A stretch of DNA of 64,000 nt from Candidatus Shapirobacteria bacterium (GTDB lineage: Bacteria > Patescibacteria > Microgenomatia > UBA12405): the NCBI GenBank assembly GCA_028704885.1, contig JAQWEN010000001.1, positions 186,001-250,000 of the forward strand. The letters are read 5' to 3'. Below the pieces are notes generated by a model. It had not been told where the DNA came from and did not search any database. It was given only the letters and a program-made list of their open reading frames with translations. Both the position numbers and the translations under genes were made by a program. The first letter of the stretch is position 1. Each line of letters starts with the position of its first letter. This document shows positions 44,377 through 53,991 of the stretch, one piece after another.

Positions 44377-46365
44377 TTTTTCAGCTTCGGTGTTGGTGGG
44401 ATAGGAATAATCAACGGTTTTTTGGAGATTTTCTTTAGCTAACTTAGTTTCTTTTTGGTCTAGATAAATTTTACCTAAGGCAAAATAGGTATAATCATAA
44501 TTTGGTTTTAATTCGATGGCTTTTTGATAGTAGGGAATAGCCTCTTTTTTCAAATTGGCGGTTTCTAAGAATTGACCAATAGAATAATAAATTTTAGCGT
44601 CAGTGGGGGCTAGAAGACTGGCTTTGGTGAGGGCAGTAATAGATTCAGAAAAATATTTAGAATCGACTCCGGAAAGATAAAGATAAGTTTGGGCACGTTG
44701 TTTCCAAAAATTAATATTGGCTGGAGATGTTTGAATAGTTAAATCGGAATATTTAACAGCTTGATCAACATCATCTTGGTTTTCGCTGTTTAAAGCGATT
44801 TTGGAATAAATGGTAGCCAGTTTGTCAGTATACAAAGGTTCTTTGGGGTTAAATTTATGGCTAGTTTGGGCATAAATTAGAGCGTTTTGATAGTTATTTA
44901 TAGAATCATAATTTTCAGCTTTGGCAAAAGTAATGTCGGCTAAATAAAAAAGAATTGTTTTGATAGTAAGAAAAAGGCTAAGAATAAAAATTGGAATAAA
45001 CAAAAAGGTTTTGGGTTTTTTTAATGGAGAAATTTTTTGATCTTGATTTAAAAGAGCGGGGAGAAGAAAGAAAAAGAGGGAAGTTATGACGACTGAAAAA
45101 CCAGCGGAATTAGTAATTAGAATTGATAGATAACTGGCTAAAATTGGGAGAGTTAAATTTGAAATTTTTAATTTGAAATTTTTAATCAAATAAAACAAAA
45201 CAGAAATGATTATAAAACAATAGGCAGTAAAACCGACAGCGCCGGTGGTGGCGAGGTAATTAATGTATTCGTTGTGGGCTTTGTTGTAGAGATAATCCCA
45301 CTCAGAGGTGAGATTGTGTTCGATTGGGCGAGTCCAATAATAGGAGTAAGCAAAAGTTTCGACTCCGGTACCAAAAACAGGAAATTTTTTCCAAAGATCG
45401 ATGGCGCCAGTCCAAACAATTTTGCGAATATCACCGGAAGAGGTAATTAAAATTTTTGATGGTTGAATATTATCTTCTAATATTATTGGTGAAATATGTT
45501 TGGTCTTTATAAAAGAAGTAAAACTATCTTTGATAGGGTTGTTTATAAAAATAGATAAAATTAGAATTAAGCCCACCATCCCAATTAATTGGGATACCTC
45601 TACCCCTTTTGGGGTATCTATGGATCTTGACAGGGAGGCTTTACTTTTAATTTTGGAAAAAAAATAAATGGCAAAATAAATGGCGAGGGAAATGAGGCAG
45701 GCGATGATTCCTGATTTTGATTTGGTAAATAATAAAGACAAATAAAAACTGGAAGTAAGAAATAAGAAGTATGATTTATGAATAAAACTTTTAGATTCCA
45801 GAAATTTAAAAATTGAAAAAGGAATAAGAATACAAAGATAAGCGGCGAGCCAATTTGGTTGACCAAGGGTGGAAAAAACTCGGGATTGAACATCTTGAAC
45901 CCACCAATTTTTATCGATACCAAAATGTTGAGCTATGGCATAAATGGAAATTAGAAAGCCGGATAAAAGAGAAAAATTAATAATTTGGGTTTTAAAATCG
46001 GAATTAATATAGACGGATAGGATTAGATATAAAATTGAGTAGCAAATTAAAGATAAAAGACCGCCATTAAGACGGGAATAATAACCAAAAAAGGAAGTGT
46101 GAGGATCGATGGAATAAACAGTAGAAATGATTTGAGAAAGTAAAAATAAAGCTAAAGGAATGTTTAAAAAATTTTTTTTGATTAGAGGAACTTGTTTTTG
46201 AATGACATTTATTAAATGAAAAGTAGTTATCAAAATAGTTAACAAATAAACAAAATACATTTTAGGAAGTTCAAAAAGTTCGGAATTAGATTGAGTAAAA
46301 ATAATAGGGGTTAAAAATAAGAGGGCCAAAAAAAGAAAGCGAACTGGTTTAACAAAAGACTTCAT
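44359..46365 (-). CDS. O-antigen ligase-family membrane protein with C-terminal TPR repeats
   Basis: A 668-residue protein. About 11-12 membrane helices lie in residues 1-465, with a Wzy_C-type periplasmic segment (KFPVFGTGVETFAYSYYW, followed by HNEYINYLATTGAVGF). The C-terminal 190 residues form TPR-like repeats (AKIYYSIGQFLETANLKKEAI, YDYTYFALGKIYLDQKET). It probably polymerises or ligates a surface polysaccharide. A palindromic DNA segment at 45578-45615 is translated in frame as TPKGVEVSQLIGM. It overlaps def by 18 bases, tail to tail. Confidence 0.82.
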   Translation of the reverse strand: MKSFVKPVRFLFLALLFLTPIIFTQSNSELFELPKMYFVYLLTILITTFHLINVIQKQVPLIKKNFLNIPLALFLLSQIISTVYSIDPHTSFFGYYSRLNGGLLSLICYSILYLILSVYINSDFKTQIINFSLLSGFLISIYAIAQHFGIDKNWWVQDVQSRVFSTLGQPNWLAAYLCILIPFSIFKFLESKSFIHKSYFLFLTSSFYLSLLFTKSKSGIIACLISLAIYFAIYFFSKIKSKASLSRSIDTPKGVEVSQLIGMVGLILILSIFINNPIKDSFTSFIKTKHISPIILEDNIQPSKILITSSGDIRKIVWTGAIDLWKKFPVFGTGVETFAYSYYWTRPIEHNLTSEWDYLYNKAHNEYINYLATTGAVGFTAYCFIIISVLFYLIKNFKLKISNLTLPILASYLSILITNSAGFSVVITSLFFFLLPALLNQDQKISPLKKPKTFLFIPIFILSLFLTIKTILFYLADITFAKAENYDSINNYQNALIYAQTSHKFNPKEPLYTDKLATIYSKIALNSENQDDVDQAVKYSDLTIQTSPANINFWKQRAQTYLYLSGVDSKYFSESITALTKASLLAPTDAKIYYSIGQFLETANLKKEAIPYYQKAIELKPNYDYTYFALGKIYLDQKETKLAKENLQKTVDYSYPTNTEAEKLLKNL
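45578..45615. repeat. In-frame palindromic segment within the O-antigen ligase-like gene
   Basis: A perfect 18-base palindrome ATCCCAATTAATTGGGAT (45578-45595) is followed by ACCCC-TTTT-GGGGT (45602-45615). It is translated without disturbing the frame. It recalls the palindromic elements that insert in coding regions of Rickettsia, by analogy only. Confidence 0.6.
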
Positions 46366-46410
46366 AGTCTATATTGTAACTTAAGAGGCCTAACTTGTTA
46401 TAATTTTAGA

Positions 46411-47523
46411 GTGATTAAGTTTGGATTATTAAAAAATAAAATTAAAAATTTCTTTGGGCTTTTTTCGTGGGAAATAGGAGTTGATCTGGGAAGTAATAAT
46501 ACTTTGATTTATTTAAAAGATAGAGGAGTGATTATTGATGAACCGACAATGATTGCCCGCCAGAAAAAAAAGAGATGGACAGGATTATCAGCACCAAAAT
46601 CAAAAAAAAGTGGTCCAATTGCTTTCGGTTTTAAAGCCAAAGAAATGTTAAATCGAGAGCCAAAGCAAATTGAAGTAGTTTCACCAATTAAAAATGGAGT
46701 AATTTCCGATCTTGAGGCCTTGGAAAGTTTAATTTCCTATTATCTAAAATTAGTTTATGAAATTCCGTCTAAATATCCTAAAATTTTTAAGCCGAGAGTA
46801 ATAGTTGGAGTGCCAAGTACAATTAATCAGGTACAAAAAAGAGCAGTAAAGTCAGTTTTTTTGAACGCAGGAGCAAAGGAAGTTATTCTTTTGGAGGAAG
46901 TAGTTTTGGCGGCGATTGGAATTGGTTTACCGGTTAATAGTTCATCTGGTTTAGTAATTGTTGATGTAGGTGGAGGAAAAACGGAAGTCAGTGTGATTTC
47001 AATGGGAGGAGTGGTGGTTGGTCGAGGAATCAAAACGGCGGGAAACGATTTAGATAACAGCATTATTAATTACGTCAAAATGAAATATGGAATTTTAATT
47101 GGTCCAAATAGTGCTGAAAGAATAAAAATGGAGGTGGGAAATTTAAATAAAGATGGGGACAAAAAAACAGCTTTGGTTAGAGGAAGAGATTTGGAAAGCG
47201 GTTTGCCAAAAACAGTGAAAATTACTGAAGATGAAGTCCGAGAAGCTATGGCAATGGAATTAACAAAAATAGTTAAGCTGGTAGCAACGGTTTTAGATGA
47301 AACACCACCAGAATTAATGGAAGATATTTTAAAAAGAGGAATTGTAATTGTAGGTAATGGAGGAAAAATAAGTGGACTAGCGTCTTTAATTGAAGCGGAA
47401 ACGAAAATATTTACTAAGGTGTTGGATGAAGCAGGAATGATGATAATTAGAGGCTGTGGTGAATTAATTCAAAATAGAGAAATTTTAAAGCAAGTTAAAT
47501 TGGTGTCAGGATTAAAAGAATGA
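46411..47523 (+). CDS. mreB: Rod shape-determining protein MreB
   Basis: An actin-like ATPase of 370 residues that organises cell-wall synthesis. Signatures are IGVDLGSNNTLIYLKDRGVI (phosphate 1), VVGVPSTINQVQKRAV-like VIVGVPSTINQVQKRAVK, VIVDVGGGKTEVSVIS (phosphate 2) and GIVIVGNGGKISGL (adenosine site). An insertion RQKKKRWTGLSAPKSKKSG after the first motif is longer than usual. Start is a GTG, six bases after TATAAT. It overlaps the PBP2 gene by four bases, a functional pairing in elongation of rods. Confidence 0.92.
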   Translation: MIKFGLLKNKIKNFFGLFSWEIGVDLGSNNTLIYLKDRGVIIDEPTMIARQKKKRWTGLSAPKSKKSGPIAFGFKAKEMLNREPKQIEVVSPIKNGVISDLEALESLISYYLKLVYEIPSKYPKIFKPRVIVGVPSTINQVQKRAVKSVFLNAGAKEVILLEEVVLAAIGIGLPVNSSSGLVIVDVGGGKTEVSVISMGGVVVGRGIKTAGNDLDNSIINYVKMKYGILIGPNSAERIKMEVGNLNKDGDKKTALVRGRDLESGLPKTVKITEDEVREAMAMELTKIVKLVATVLDETPPELMEDILKRGIVIVGNGGKISGLASLIEAETKIFTKVLDEAGMMIIRGCGELIQNREILKQVKLVSGLKE

Positions 47524-49169
47524 ATCAAGTAGATGATAGTTCTTGGAAATATTGGTTAATGAAATTTGGTCTAATACTAAGTTTAGGAATTATTTTAGTG
47601 TCAATTTTTAAGTTGAGTGTGATTAAGGGAACTTATTATAAAAATTTAGCCATGGAAAATAAATTAATGGAAAAAAAGATTCCGGCAGCCAGAGCAGTAA
47701 TAAAAGACAGAAAAGGAAGAATAGTAGCAAAAAGTGTTTATCAATATTTTAGAATGGATGGAGAAAATAAAATTTATGAAGGTGTGGGTGATTTTCAGGG
47801 ATATAAATTTGAAGGGGAAAATTTGGCTTATGAACTTAAAAGATCATATCCTTATGGAGAATCGATGTCTTTTATAACTGGTTATGTGGGAAAAGTTAAT
47901 CAAGATGATAAAAGTAGAAATGAATGTGGAATAAAATTGGATGATGATGAAGTCATAGGAAGGAGCGGAGTGGAATCTTTTTTAGATTGTCAATTAAGAG
48001 GGGTTGACGGAAGAAGATTAGTGGAAGTTGATGCCAAGGGAAAATATGTTAGAGAGTTGGGCCGACAAGAACCAAAAGTGTCACCAGATTTAAATTTATC
48101 AATAGATGCTTATTGGCAAGATAAAATTTACAAATTACTGGATGGTAAAAAGGCGGTAGTAATAATTAGTGAACCAAAAACTGGAAAAATAATAAGTTTA
48201 GTTTCTAGTCCTGCTTTTAACGCTAATGATTTTTCTTATGATGCAAATTCGGCAAAAATTAAAGAATATTTAAACGATAATGAAAATTTACCAATGATGA
48301 ATAGATCAATTTCGGGAAGATACAGTCCAGGATCAGTATTTAAAATTGTAATTTCGACGGCTGGATTGGAAAGTGGAGTAATAAACAAAGATAGTCTAAT
48401 TGAAGATACTGGAATTATAAAAGTAGGGGATTATTCTTATTCAAATTGGTTATGGTCAAAAAGTGGGACAACTGATGGAATGGTTAATGTGGTTAAGGCA
48501 ATTCAAAGATCAAATGATATCTTTTTTTATAAATTAGGGGAAATGTTAGGATTGGAAAGAATAGATACTTGGGCTAAAAAATATGGTTATGGAAAAAAAA
48601 CCGGAGTGGAATTGGCAGGGGAATTGGATGGAATTGTGCCAGATGAAAAATGGAAAAAAGAAGTTAAAGGAGAAAATTGGTATTTGGGAGATACTTATCA
48701 TTTATCAATAGGACAGGGAGGTTTGAGTATTACTCCTTTGCAAGTTAACCAAATGACAAATATTATTGCCAATAAAGGAGTTAAGTGTAAAATGAGTATT
48801 TTGAAAGATAGTAAGGTGGAATGCGAGGATTTGAAGATTAAAAAAGAAAATGTGGAATTAGTGGTTCAAGGAATGAAAAATGCTTGTAAAACCGGAGGAA
48901 CGGCCTGGCCATTGTTTAATTTTAAAACTGAAATTGCCTGTAAAACTGGGACGGCTGAAGTAGGGGACGGGAGTAAAGATACTCAGGCGTGGTTGACGGC
49001 TTTTGCGCCAGCGGATGATCCGCAGATTTCAATTACAGTCTTAGTCGAAAGAGGTGGAGAAGGATCTGATGTGGCGGCGCCAATTGTAGGAGATATATTA
49101 AAGGAATGGTTTGAAGAACCAAATACAGTGGTGCCAAGAAAAGCAGATAAAAAAATTATTTCTGAATAA
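47520..49169 (+). CDS. mrdA: Penicillin-binding protein 2-type transpeptidase
   Basis: A 549-residue class B PBP that cross-links peptidoglycan. One membrane anchor (LMKFGLILSLGIILVSIFKLSV, shown as GLILSLGIILVSIFKLSV) is followed by the pedestal domain and the transpeptidase with SPGSVFKI (Ser-x-x-Lys, about 268-275), RSND (Ser-x-Asn, about 329) and CKTGTAE (about 473-479). It overlaps mreB, consistent with the elongasome. It is shorter than E. coli PBP2. Confidence 0.9.
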   Translation: MNQVDDSSWKYWLMKFGLILSLGIILVSIFKLSVIKGTYYKNLAMENKLMEKKIPAARAVIKDRKGRIVAKSVYQYFRMDGENKIYEGVGDFQGYKFEGENLAYELKRSYPYGESMSFITGYVGKVNQDDKSRNECGIKLDDDEVIGRSGVESFLDCQLRGVDGRRLVEVDAKGKYVRELGRQEPKVSPDLNLSIDAYWQDKIYKLLDGKKAVVIISEPKTGKIISLVSSPAFNANDFSYDANSAKIKEYLNDNENLPMMNRSISGRYSPGSVFKIVISTAGLESGVINKDSLIEDTGIIKVGDYSYSNWLWSKSGTTDGMVNVVKAIQRSNDIFFYKLGEMLGLERIDTWAKKYGYGKKTGVELAGELDGIVPDEKWKKEVKGENWYLGDTYHLSIGQGGLSITPLQVNQMTNIIANKGVKCKMSILKDSKVECEDLKIKKENVELVVQGMKNACKTGGTAWPLFNFKTEIACKTGTAEVGDGSKDTQAWLTAFAPADDPQISITVLVERGGEGSDVAAPIVGDILKEWFEEPNTVVPRKADKKIISE

Positions 49170-49220
49170 ATAATTTGACAGTGATGATATGATGTTGTCA
49201 TATAAAAATTATTCATTAAA

Positions 49221-49508
49221 ATGAATATGAGTTTTGAAACAATTAAAGATAATATTCAGGGTTATATCGAAACTAGAAAAGAATTAAAAAATTCAAAAAA
49301 TTTGATTGATAAAAGTGAAGGTCTTGTTTCTATGAGAGTCTATAATAATTCTTCATCTAATTTACAGGGCAGACAATTTGGTCCAATGGGTTATTATGAG
49401 AATGAAATGGATGCTATTAGAAGAGAAATAAAAAAGGGTGATAGAGTAGTAGTTTCAGGGGAAAAAGGTATAGTAACAATTTTAAATAGAAATAATAAAA
49501 GTAATTAA
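49221..49508 (+). CDS. Hypothetical protein, 95 aa
   Basis: A charged soluble protein with a helical first half (SFETIKDNIQGYIETRKELK) and a C-terminal segment DRVVVSGEKGIVTILNRNN that looks like a small beta-hairpin. No family recognised. TTGACA and TGTCA arms frame the region 49176-49200 upstream and may be part of its promoter. It lies between PBP2 and topA on the same strand. Confidence 0.55.
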   Translation: MNMSFETIKDNIQGYIETRKELKNSKNLIDKSEGLVSMRVYNNSSSNLQGRQFGPMGYYENEMDAIRREIKKGDRVVVSGEKGIVTILNRNNKSN

Positions 49509-49536
49509 TTTGTGGTTGACAGAGTGTCGGTAATAG

Positions 49537-51531
49537 ATGACAATGAAAGATAAAATGAAGAAACTATTAATTGTAGAGTCACCAACTAAGGCCAGAACTA
49601 TTGGAAAATATTTAGGTAATGACTTTAAAGTATTGGCAACCGTAGGACATATTCGTGATTTGCCGACTAATAAAATGGCAGTTGATTTGAAGAATTTTAC
49701 AGTGGAATATGTAATTGATGCTAAAAAGAAAAAGGTGGTTGATGAATTAGTAAAAGCTTCAAAAAGTGCTGATCAAATATTTTTAGCCTCCGATCCTGAT
49801 CGTGAAGGAGAAGCAATTTCTTGGCATGTAAATTGGATTTTATTAAATGCCAAAAAACCGGTTAAAAAAGAAATAATTTCTCGAGTAACTTTTCATGAAA
49901 TTACTAAAGAAGCAGTGGAAGAAGCAATAAAAAATTCTCGAGAGATTGATATGAATTTGGTTCAAGCCCAACAAGGGAGAAGAGTTTTGGATAGAGTGGT
50001 GGGTTACAGTTTGTCGCCACTTTTGTGGAAAAAAGTTAGACGGGGATTATCGGCTGGACGGGTGCAATCAGTGGCGGTAAGACTTATTTGTGAAAGAGAA
50101 AAGGAAATAGAAGCCTTTAAAAGAGAAAAATATTTCTCAATTTATAGTGAATTACAAAAAAATGGAGAAAAATTTAACGCTGAATTAATTAAAGTTGATG
50201 GGAAAAATATTTATAAAACTGACAAGATAAAACTGTTTGATGGAGAATATTCTTACACTACTTCCTGCTTTAAGACACAATCTGATGCTGATAGATATAT
50301 TAAAAATGTAGAAAAAGACTTTTTGATAACTAAAATTTCTGGTAAGGAAGTTCATAGATTGCCATTACCAGCATTTACAACTTCAAAGTTACAACAAGCC
50401 GCATCAAGAAAAATGGGTTGGTCGGGTAAACAAACAATGAGCGTGGCCCAAAAACTTTATGAAAAAGGTTTGATTACTTATCATAGAACTGATTCGGTTT
50501 ATTTATCGGAAAAATCAATCTTGGAATTTAGAAAATATATCGGAGAAAAATTTGGAGAAAATTATGTGGTCCCAAAAATTAGATTTTATAAAAATACCTC
50601 AAAAAATGCTCAGGAGGCTCATGAGGCAATAAGACCGACAAATGTCTCAAGACCAGTCATTGATGATGGCGATGTTAGAGAAAATAAATTGTATGAAATG
50701 ATCTGGAAAAGGGCAGTAGCGACTCAAGCAGCAGCGGCAGTAATGAAAAATACAACTATATTATTTGCCAATGGCAATGGGACATTTGAATCAAAAGGAG
50801 TAATAATGTTGTTCGATGGATTCTTAAAAATTACTGGTGATAAACATGAAGATCAAGTGTTGCCAGAACTTAATGAAAATGAAAAAATTAATGGTAAAAA
50901 AAATTGGTCGGTGGAGTCAGAAACTAATCCAATGCCAAGATATAGTGATGCTAGTTTGGTGTCGTCTTTAGAAAAACAAGGAATTGGTAGACCATCAACT
51001 TATGCACCAATTATTTCAACTATTTTATTAAGACAATACGTGGAAAGAGAAGAAGGCCGATTTAGACCGACGGTTTTAGGTCAGGCAACTAATGAATTTT
51101 TAGTTAAGAATTTTGCTAATGTTTTATCTTTGCCTTTTACAGCAGAAATGGAAGAGGATTTGGATAAAATTGCCTTGAATAAAATTGAGTGGGAAGAAAT
51201 GATGAAGACATTTTGGAAACAATTTGAAAAGGAATTGAAGTTGGCCGAAAGCGGAAGCGAGAGGGTTAAAGTGGAAGCCGAAAAAACCGGCGAAAAATGC
51301 CCGCAATGTGGAGAAGGTGAATTAGTAATTAGACTGGGAAGGTTTGGAAAGTTTATTTCTTGTGATCGCTTTCCAGATTGTAAATATACTCGACCATTTC
51401 AAGAAGCAGCAGGATTTAAATGTCCAGAATGTGGAGCTGAAGGAGTGGTTCGTAAAACTAAAACCGGGAGAAAATTTTTTGGCTGCTCTAAATATCCGGT
51501 TTGTAAGTGGGCGGGTTGGAAAAAACCTTAA
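49537..51531 (+). CDS. topA: DNA topoisomerase I
   Basis: A type IA topoisomerase of up to 664 residues that relaxes negative supercoils. The Toprim domain starts LLIVESPTKARTIGKYLG with SDPDREGEAISWH; the active-site Tyr is in ITYHRTDSVYLS (about 312). Two C-terminal zinc ribbons (CPQCGEGEL...CDRFPDC and CPECGAEG...CSKYPVC) follow. The ATG at 49555 is a plausible alternative start, because TTGACA-17-GACAAT upstream would place the transcript start near 49551. It is otherwise standard. Confidence 0.95.
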   Translation: MTMKDKMKKLLIVESPTKARTIGKYLGNDFKVLATVGHIRDLPTNKMAVDLKNFTVEYVIDAKKKKVVDELVKASKSADQIFLASDPDREGEAISWHVNWILLNAKKPVKKEIISRVTFHEITKEAVEEAIKNSREIDMNLVQAQQGRRVLDRVVGYSLSPLLWKKVRRGLSAGRVQSVAVRLICEREKEIEAFKREKYFSIYSELQKNGEKFNAELIKVDGKNIYKTDKIKLFDGEYSYTTSCFKTQSDADRYIKNVEKDFLITKISGKEVHRLPLPAFTTSKLQQAASRKMGWSGKQTMSVAQKLYEKGLITYHRTDSVYLSEKSILEFRKYIGEKFGENYVVPKIRFYKNTSKNAQEAHEAIRPTNVSRPVIDDGDVRENKLYEMIWKRAVATQAAAAVMKNTTILFANGNGTFESKGVIMLFDGFLKITGDKHEDQVLPELNENEKINGKKNWSVESETNPMPRYSDASLVSSLEKQGIGRPSTYAPIISTILLRQYVEREEGRFRPTVLGQATNEFLVKNFANVLSLPFTAEMEEDLDKIALNKIEWEEMMKTFWKQFEKELKLAESGSERVKVEAEKTGEKCPQCGEGELVIRLGRFGKFISCDRFPDCKYTRPFQEAAGFKCPECGAEGVVRKTKTGRKFFGCSKYPVCKWAGWKKP

Positions 51532-51674
51532 GGTCGAATTTTAATAGGATTATGTTTGTTGGGTTTTTCAATATGACGATTATGTTGAGGATTATATTCT
51601 GAAGTAGGATGTTCTTTGGGTTTACTAGGATTTTTTTTTGGTTTTATAGTGTCGGCCGAGGGCGCTTTGATCAT
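51528..51674 (-). CDS. Small basic Pro/Lys/Asn-rich protein, 48 aa
   Basis: The frame starts MIKAPSADTIKPKKNPSKPK and ends KPNKHNPIKIRP. It is disordered and basic with many Pro, His and Asn residues. It overlaps the topA stop by four bases, tail to tail. No strong ribosome site is visible. Its composition and its tail overlap resemble the 51-residue frame at 37916-38071. Whether it is expressed is uncertain. Confidence 0.4.
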   Translation of the reverse strand: MIKAPSADTIKPKKNPSKPKEHPTSEYNPQHNRHIEKPNKHNPIKIRP

Positions 51675-51715
51675 AAAAGTGTAATTAATCTAACTATCTG
51701 ATTATACCATTTTGT

Positions 51716-53881
51716 TTATTTCTTTTTACCCCAGTGTTGTTGAGAAGTGGCAATGAGCTTGGCACGTTGTTGGTTTTTACAAGAAAGAGGTGGAAGAGTG
51801 GTGGCATAGAAAGGTTCAGTGGTTTCAGAATCAATAGAAAGTTTGGAAATAATTTGATATTTACCAATTTTAACTAAATCTTCTGGAGGGAATTGAGCCC
51901 CAAATTCTTTAGCGAGGATGAAAGCATCTTGATTACCAACAACAAAGGACATAATCGAGCCAACGTTACCTAAAATAGCGTCTTGAATAGTGCGATCGAG
52001 CTGAGCCATATATTGATTGGCAATGATTAGGTTAAGTTTGAATTTGCGAGCTTCGGAAAGAATTTTAATAAAGGCTTCGGTGGCAAAATTTTGAAATTCA
52101 TCGACATATAAATAAAAATCGGAACGATCTTCACTGGCCTGAAAAACACGATTCATAGCGGAAAGTTGGATTTGAGTGATTAACATGGCACCAAGAAGGG
52201 CAGAATTATCTTCACCTAATTTACCAGTAGAAAGGTCGGCAATCAAAATTTTCTTTTGATCCATGATTTCTTGAATATTTATTTTTGATTTGGGATGAGC
52301 AACGGTATTTCTAATATTAGTGGAAGAAATAAACTGACCGACTTTATTTAAAATGGGGGAAACGGCTTCATTTTGAAATTTGGGATCCATACGATCAAAT
52401 TCGTTGTGCCAGAAATTAATTAAAGTTTGATTAGTTAATTGAGAAACGACTCTTTCGCGAAAATTTTTGTTGGTTAAAATTTCAACGATATGAGTTAAAT
52501 CACTGCCAGGAGTGTTGACTAAGGTTAAAACAGAATTTCTTAAAATATGTTCAAGACGAGGGCCCCAGGAAATATTGCCGTAAAGTTTTTTGAAAATAGA
52601 AATAACACCGGAGGCAATTAATTCTTTTTGATTTTCATTTTTAGCTTCTAAAACATTGAGAGGATAGGCATATTCTGGATCGGCGGGGTTGAAATAACAA
52701 CAATCATTAATTCGGTTTGAAGGGATATAGTCAAGAATAGTGTTGCACAAATCGCCGTGAGGATCGATGACGGCGACACCGCGACCTTTACGAATATCAT
52801 CGATGGCCATGTTGGCAATAAGAGTAGTTTTACCAGTACCAGATTTACCAATGATATAAGTGTGACGGCGACGATCTTCGCCCTGTTTGATACCAAAAAT
52901 AGAATCTTTATTTCTAAATTCAGTTTTAGCAAAAAAGGTTATTTCATTTTTTTGTTCTGGAGTAAGATTATCGGCAACTGGAAGATTTTCTGGTGGATCG
53001 GAATAAAGCTTTTTACCCCAAGCAATATTGGGAAGTTTGGTATTTAAATTAGGAAAATGCCAAATAGCGGCTAACTCTTCGGTATTAAAAATCTGACTTT
53101 TTAATTTAATATTAAATTTACGAGTACAAATTGATTCCTGGAGTTTCTTTTTGGCAAAAAATCCAGGAGTAAAATTTTTAATAAAATTACCACGAGGATT
53201 AGTGTAGGCACCAAAAGAAGAAGAAACGGAAGCGACGAGTCCGGGATTATTACTAAAAAGATTAATTTGGGTATAAAGACCGGGAAATTGAATTTTTTGT
53301 TCAAAAATGGCTTTGTCGGGGTGAGCACTACGAATATTTCTTTCTCGATCAATTAAAATTCCATTTTGAATAGTGCTAACAATACCACCCTGCCAATTTT
53401 TTGGAGCACCGCTGAGAAGAATTTGGAAGAGAAAAAAATCTTTGGCATTGTTAGACCTTGAAAGAGGAGCCAAAACGGAAGTTAATGGATCAGTGTCCTT
53501 AAAATCTTTAGCGGTTTTAGTTGGATAATCATAGGATCGGCCTAAACCAAGCTGAGTAAAAGTGATTGGCAAGGCTGGATCGAGTTCAAGCAAATAATCT
53601 TTGGTATCTCGAAGAATAGCAGTGGAATATTGAGCTAAAATTTGGGAACGAAGAAATTCACTGTTATCAGAAAGGGCAGCAACATAAAAATGAATTTGAC
53701 CATCTTTTAAGACGATTTCCAGGGAAACAATAGTTTTTTTCTTGCCAATTAATTTTTCAAAAAAAGAAAGGTTAGAAACTTGGGTAAAGTTTGAAAGCAG
53801 AGCAGACATAGACTCAAAAGTATGTTCATTGGTTTGAGGCAAGCGGACTTCAAAAATTGAAAGACTGGCCGTATCGGACAT
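51716..53881 (-). CDS. VirD4/TraD-like (DUF87, HerA-type) conjugation ATPase
   Basis: A 721-residue protein. The first 330 residues form an unrecognised domain. The ATPase has Walker A GKSGTGKTTLIANMA (about 345-359), VIDPHGDLCNTILDYIP, Walker B-like ILIADLSTGKLGEDNSALLG (about 546-565) and YLYVDEFQNFATEAFIKIL (about 590-608), all typical of coupling proteins and HerA-like DNA translocases. No other conjugation gene lies next to it, and it has no clear membrane anchor, so it may move DNA or act in pilus-like secretion. TAAAAT lies six bases before the ATG. Confidence 0.85.
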   Translation of the reverse strand: MSDTASLSIFEVRLPQTNEHTFESMSALLSNFTQVSNLSFFEKLIGKKKTIVSLEIVLKDGQIHFYVAALSDNSEFLRSQILAQYSTAILRDTKDYLLELDPALPITFTQLGLGRSYDYPTKTAKDFKDTDPLTSVLAPLSRSNNAKDFFLFQILLSGAPKNWQGGIVSTIQNGILIDRERNIRSAHPDKAIFEQKIQFPGLYTQINLFSNNPGLVASVSSSFGAYTNPRGNFIKNFTPGFFAKKKLQESICTRKFNIKLKSQIFNTEELAAIWHFPNLNTKLPNIAWGKKLYSDPPENLPVADNLTPEQKNEITFFAKTEFRNKDSIFGIKQGEDRRRHTYIIGKSGTGKTTLIANMAIDDIRKGRGVAVIDPHGDLCNTILDYIPSNRINDCCYFNPADPEYAYPLNVLEAKNENQKELIASGVISIFKKLYGNISWGPRLEHILRNSVLTLVNTPGSDLTHIVEILTNKNFRERVVSQLTNQTLINFWHNEFDRMDPKFQNEAVSPILNKVGQFISSTNIRNTVAHPKSKINIQEIMDQKKILIADLSTGKLGEDNSALLGAMLITQIQLSAMNRVFQASEDRSDFYLYVDEFQNFATEAFIKILSEARKFKLNLIIANQYMAQLDRTIQDAILGNVGSIMSFVVGNQDAFILAKEFGAQFPPEDLVKIGKYQIISKLSIDSETTEPFYATTLPPLSCKNQQRAKLIATSQQHWGKKK

Positions 53882-53943
53882 AAGATTATTTTAACAACAT
53901 TTTAATCAAAATGAAGAAGGGGAAGAAAAATTATCTTATAATA

Positions 53944-53971
53944 TTGACAAAATAGAGTTTTTTGGTATAAT
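53944..53971 (+). promoter_or_regulatory. Promoter for 53992-54186
   Basis: TTGACA and TATAAT with a 16-base spacer and TTGG before the -10 on the plus strand. The start codon is 20 bases downstream of the -10. Confidence 0.75.
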
Positions 53972-53991
53972 TGGGTTATTAAAAACAATTT

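Noticed and set aside
51716..53881. Evidence for an integrative conjugative element
   Set aside because: Only the coupling-type ATPase is present; no relaxase, mating-pair genes or attachment sites are seen nearby.
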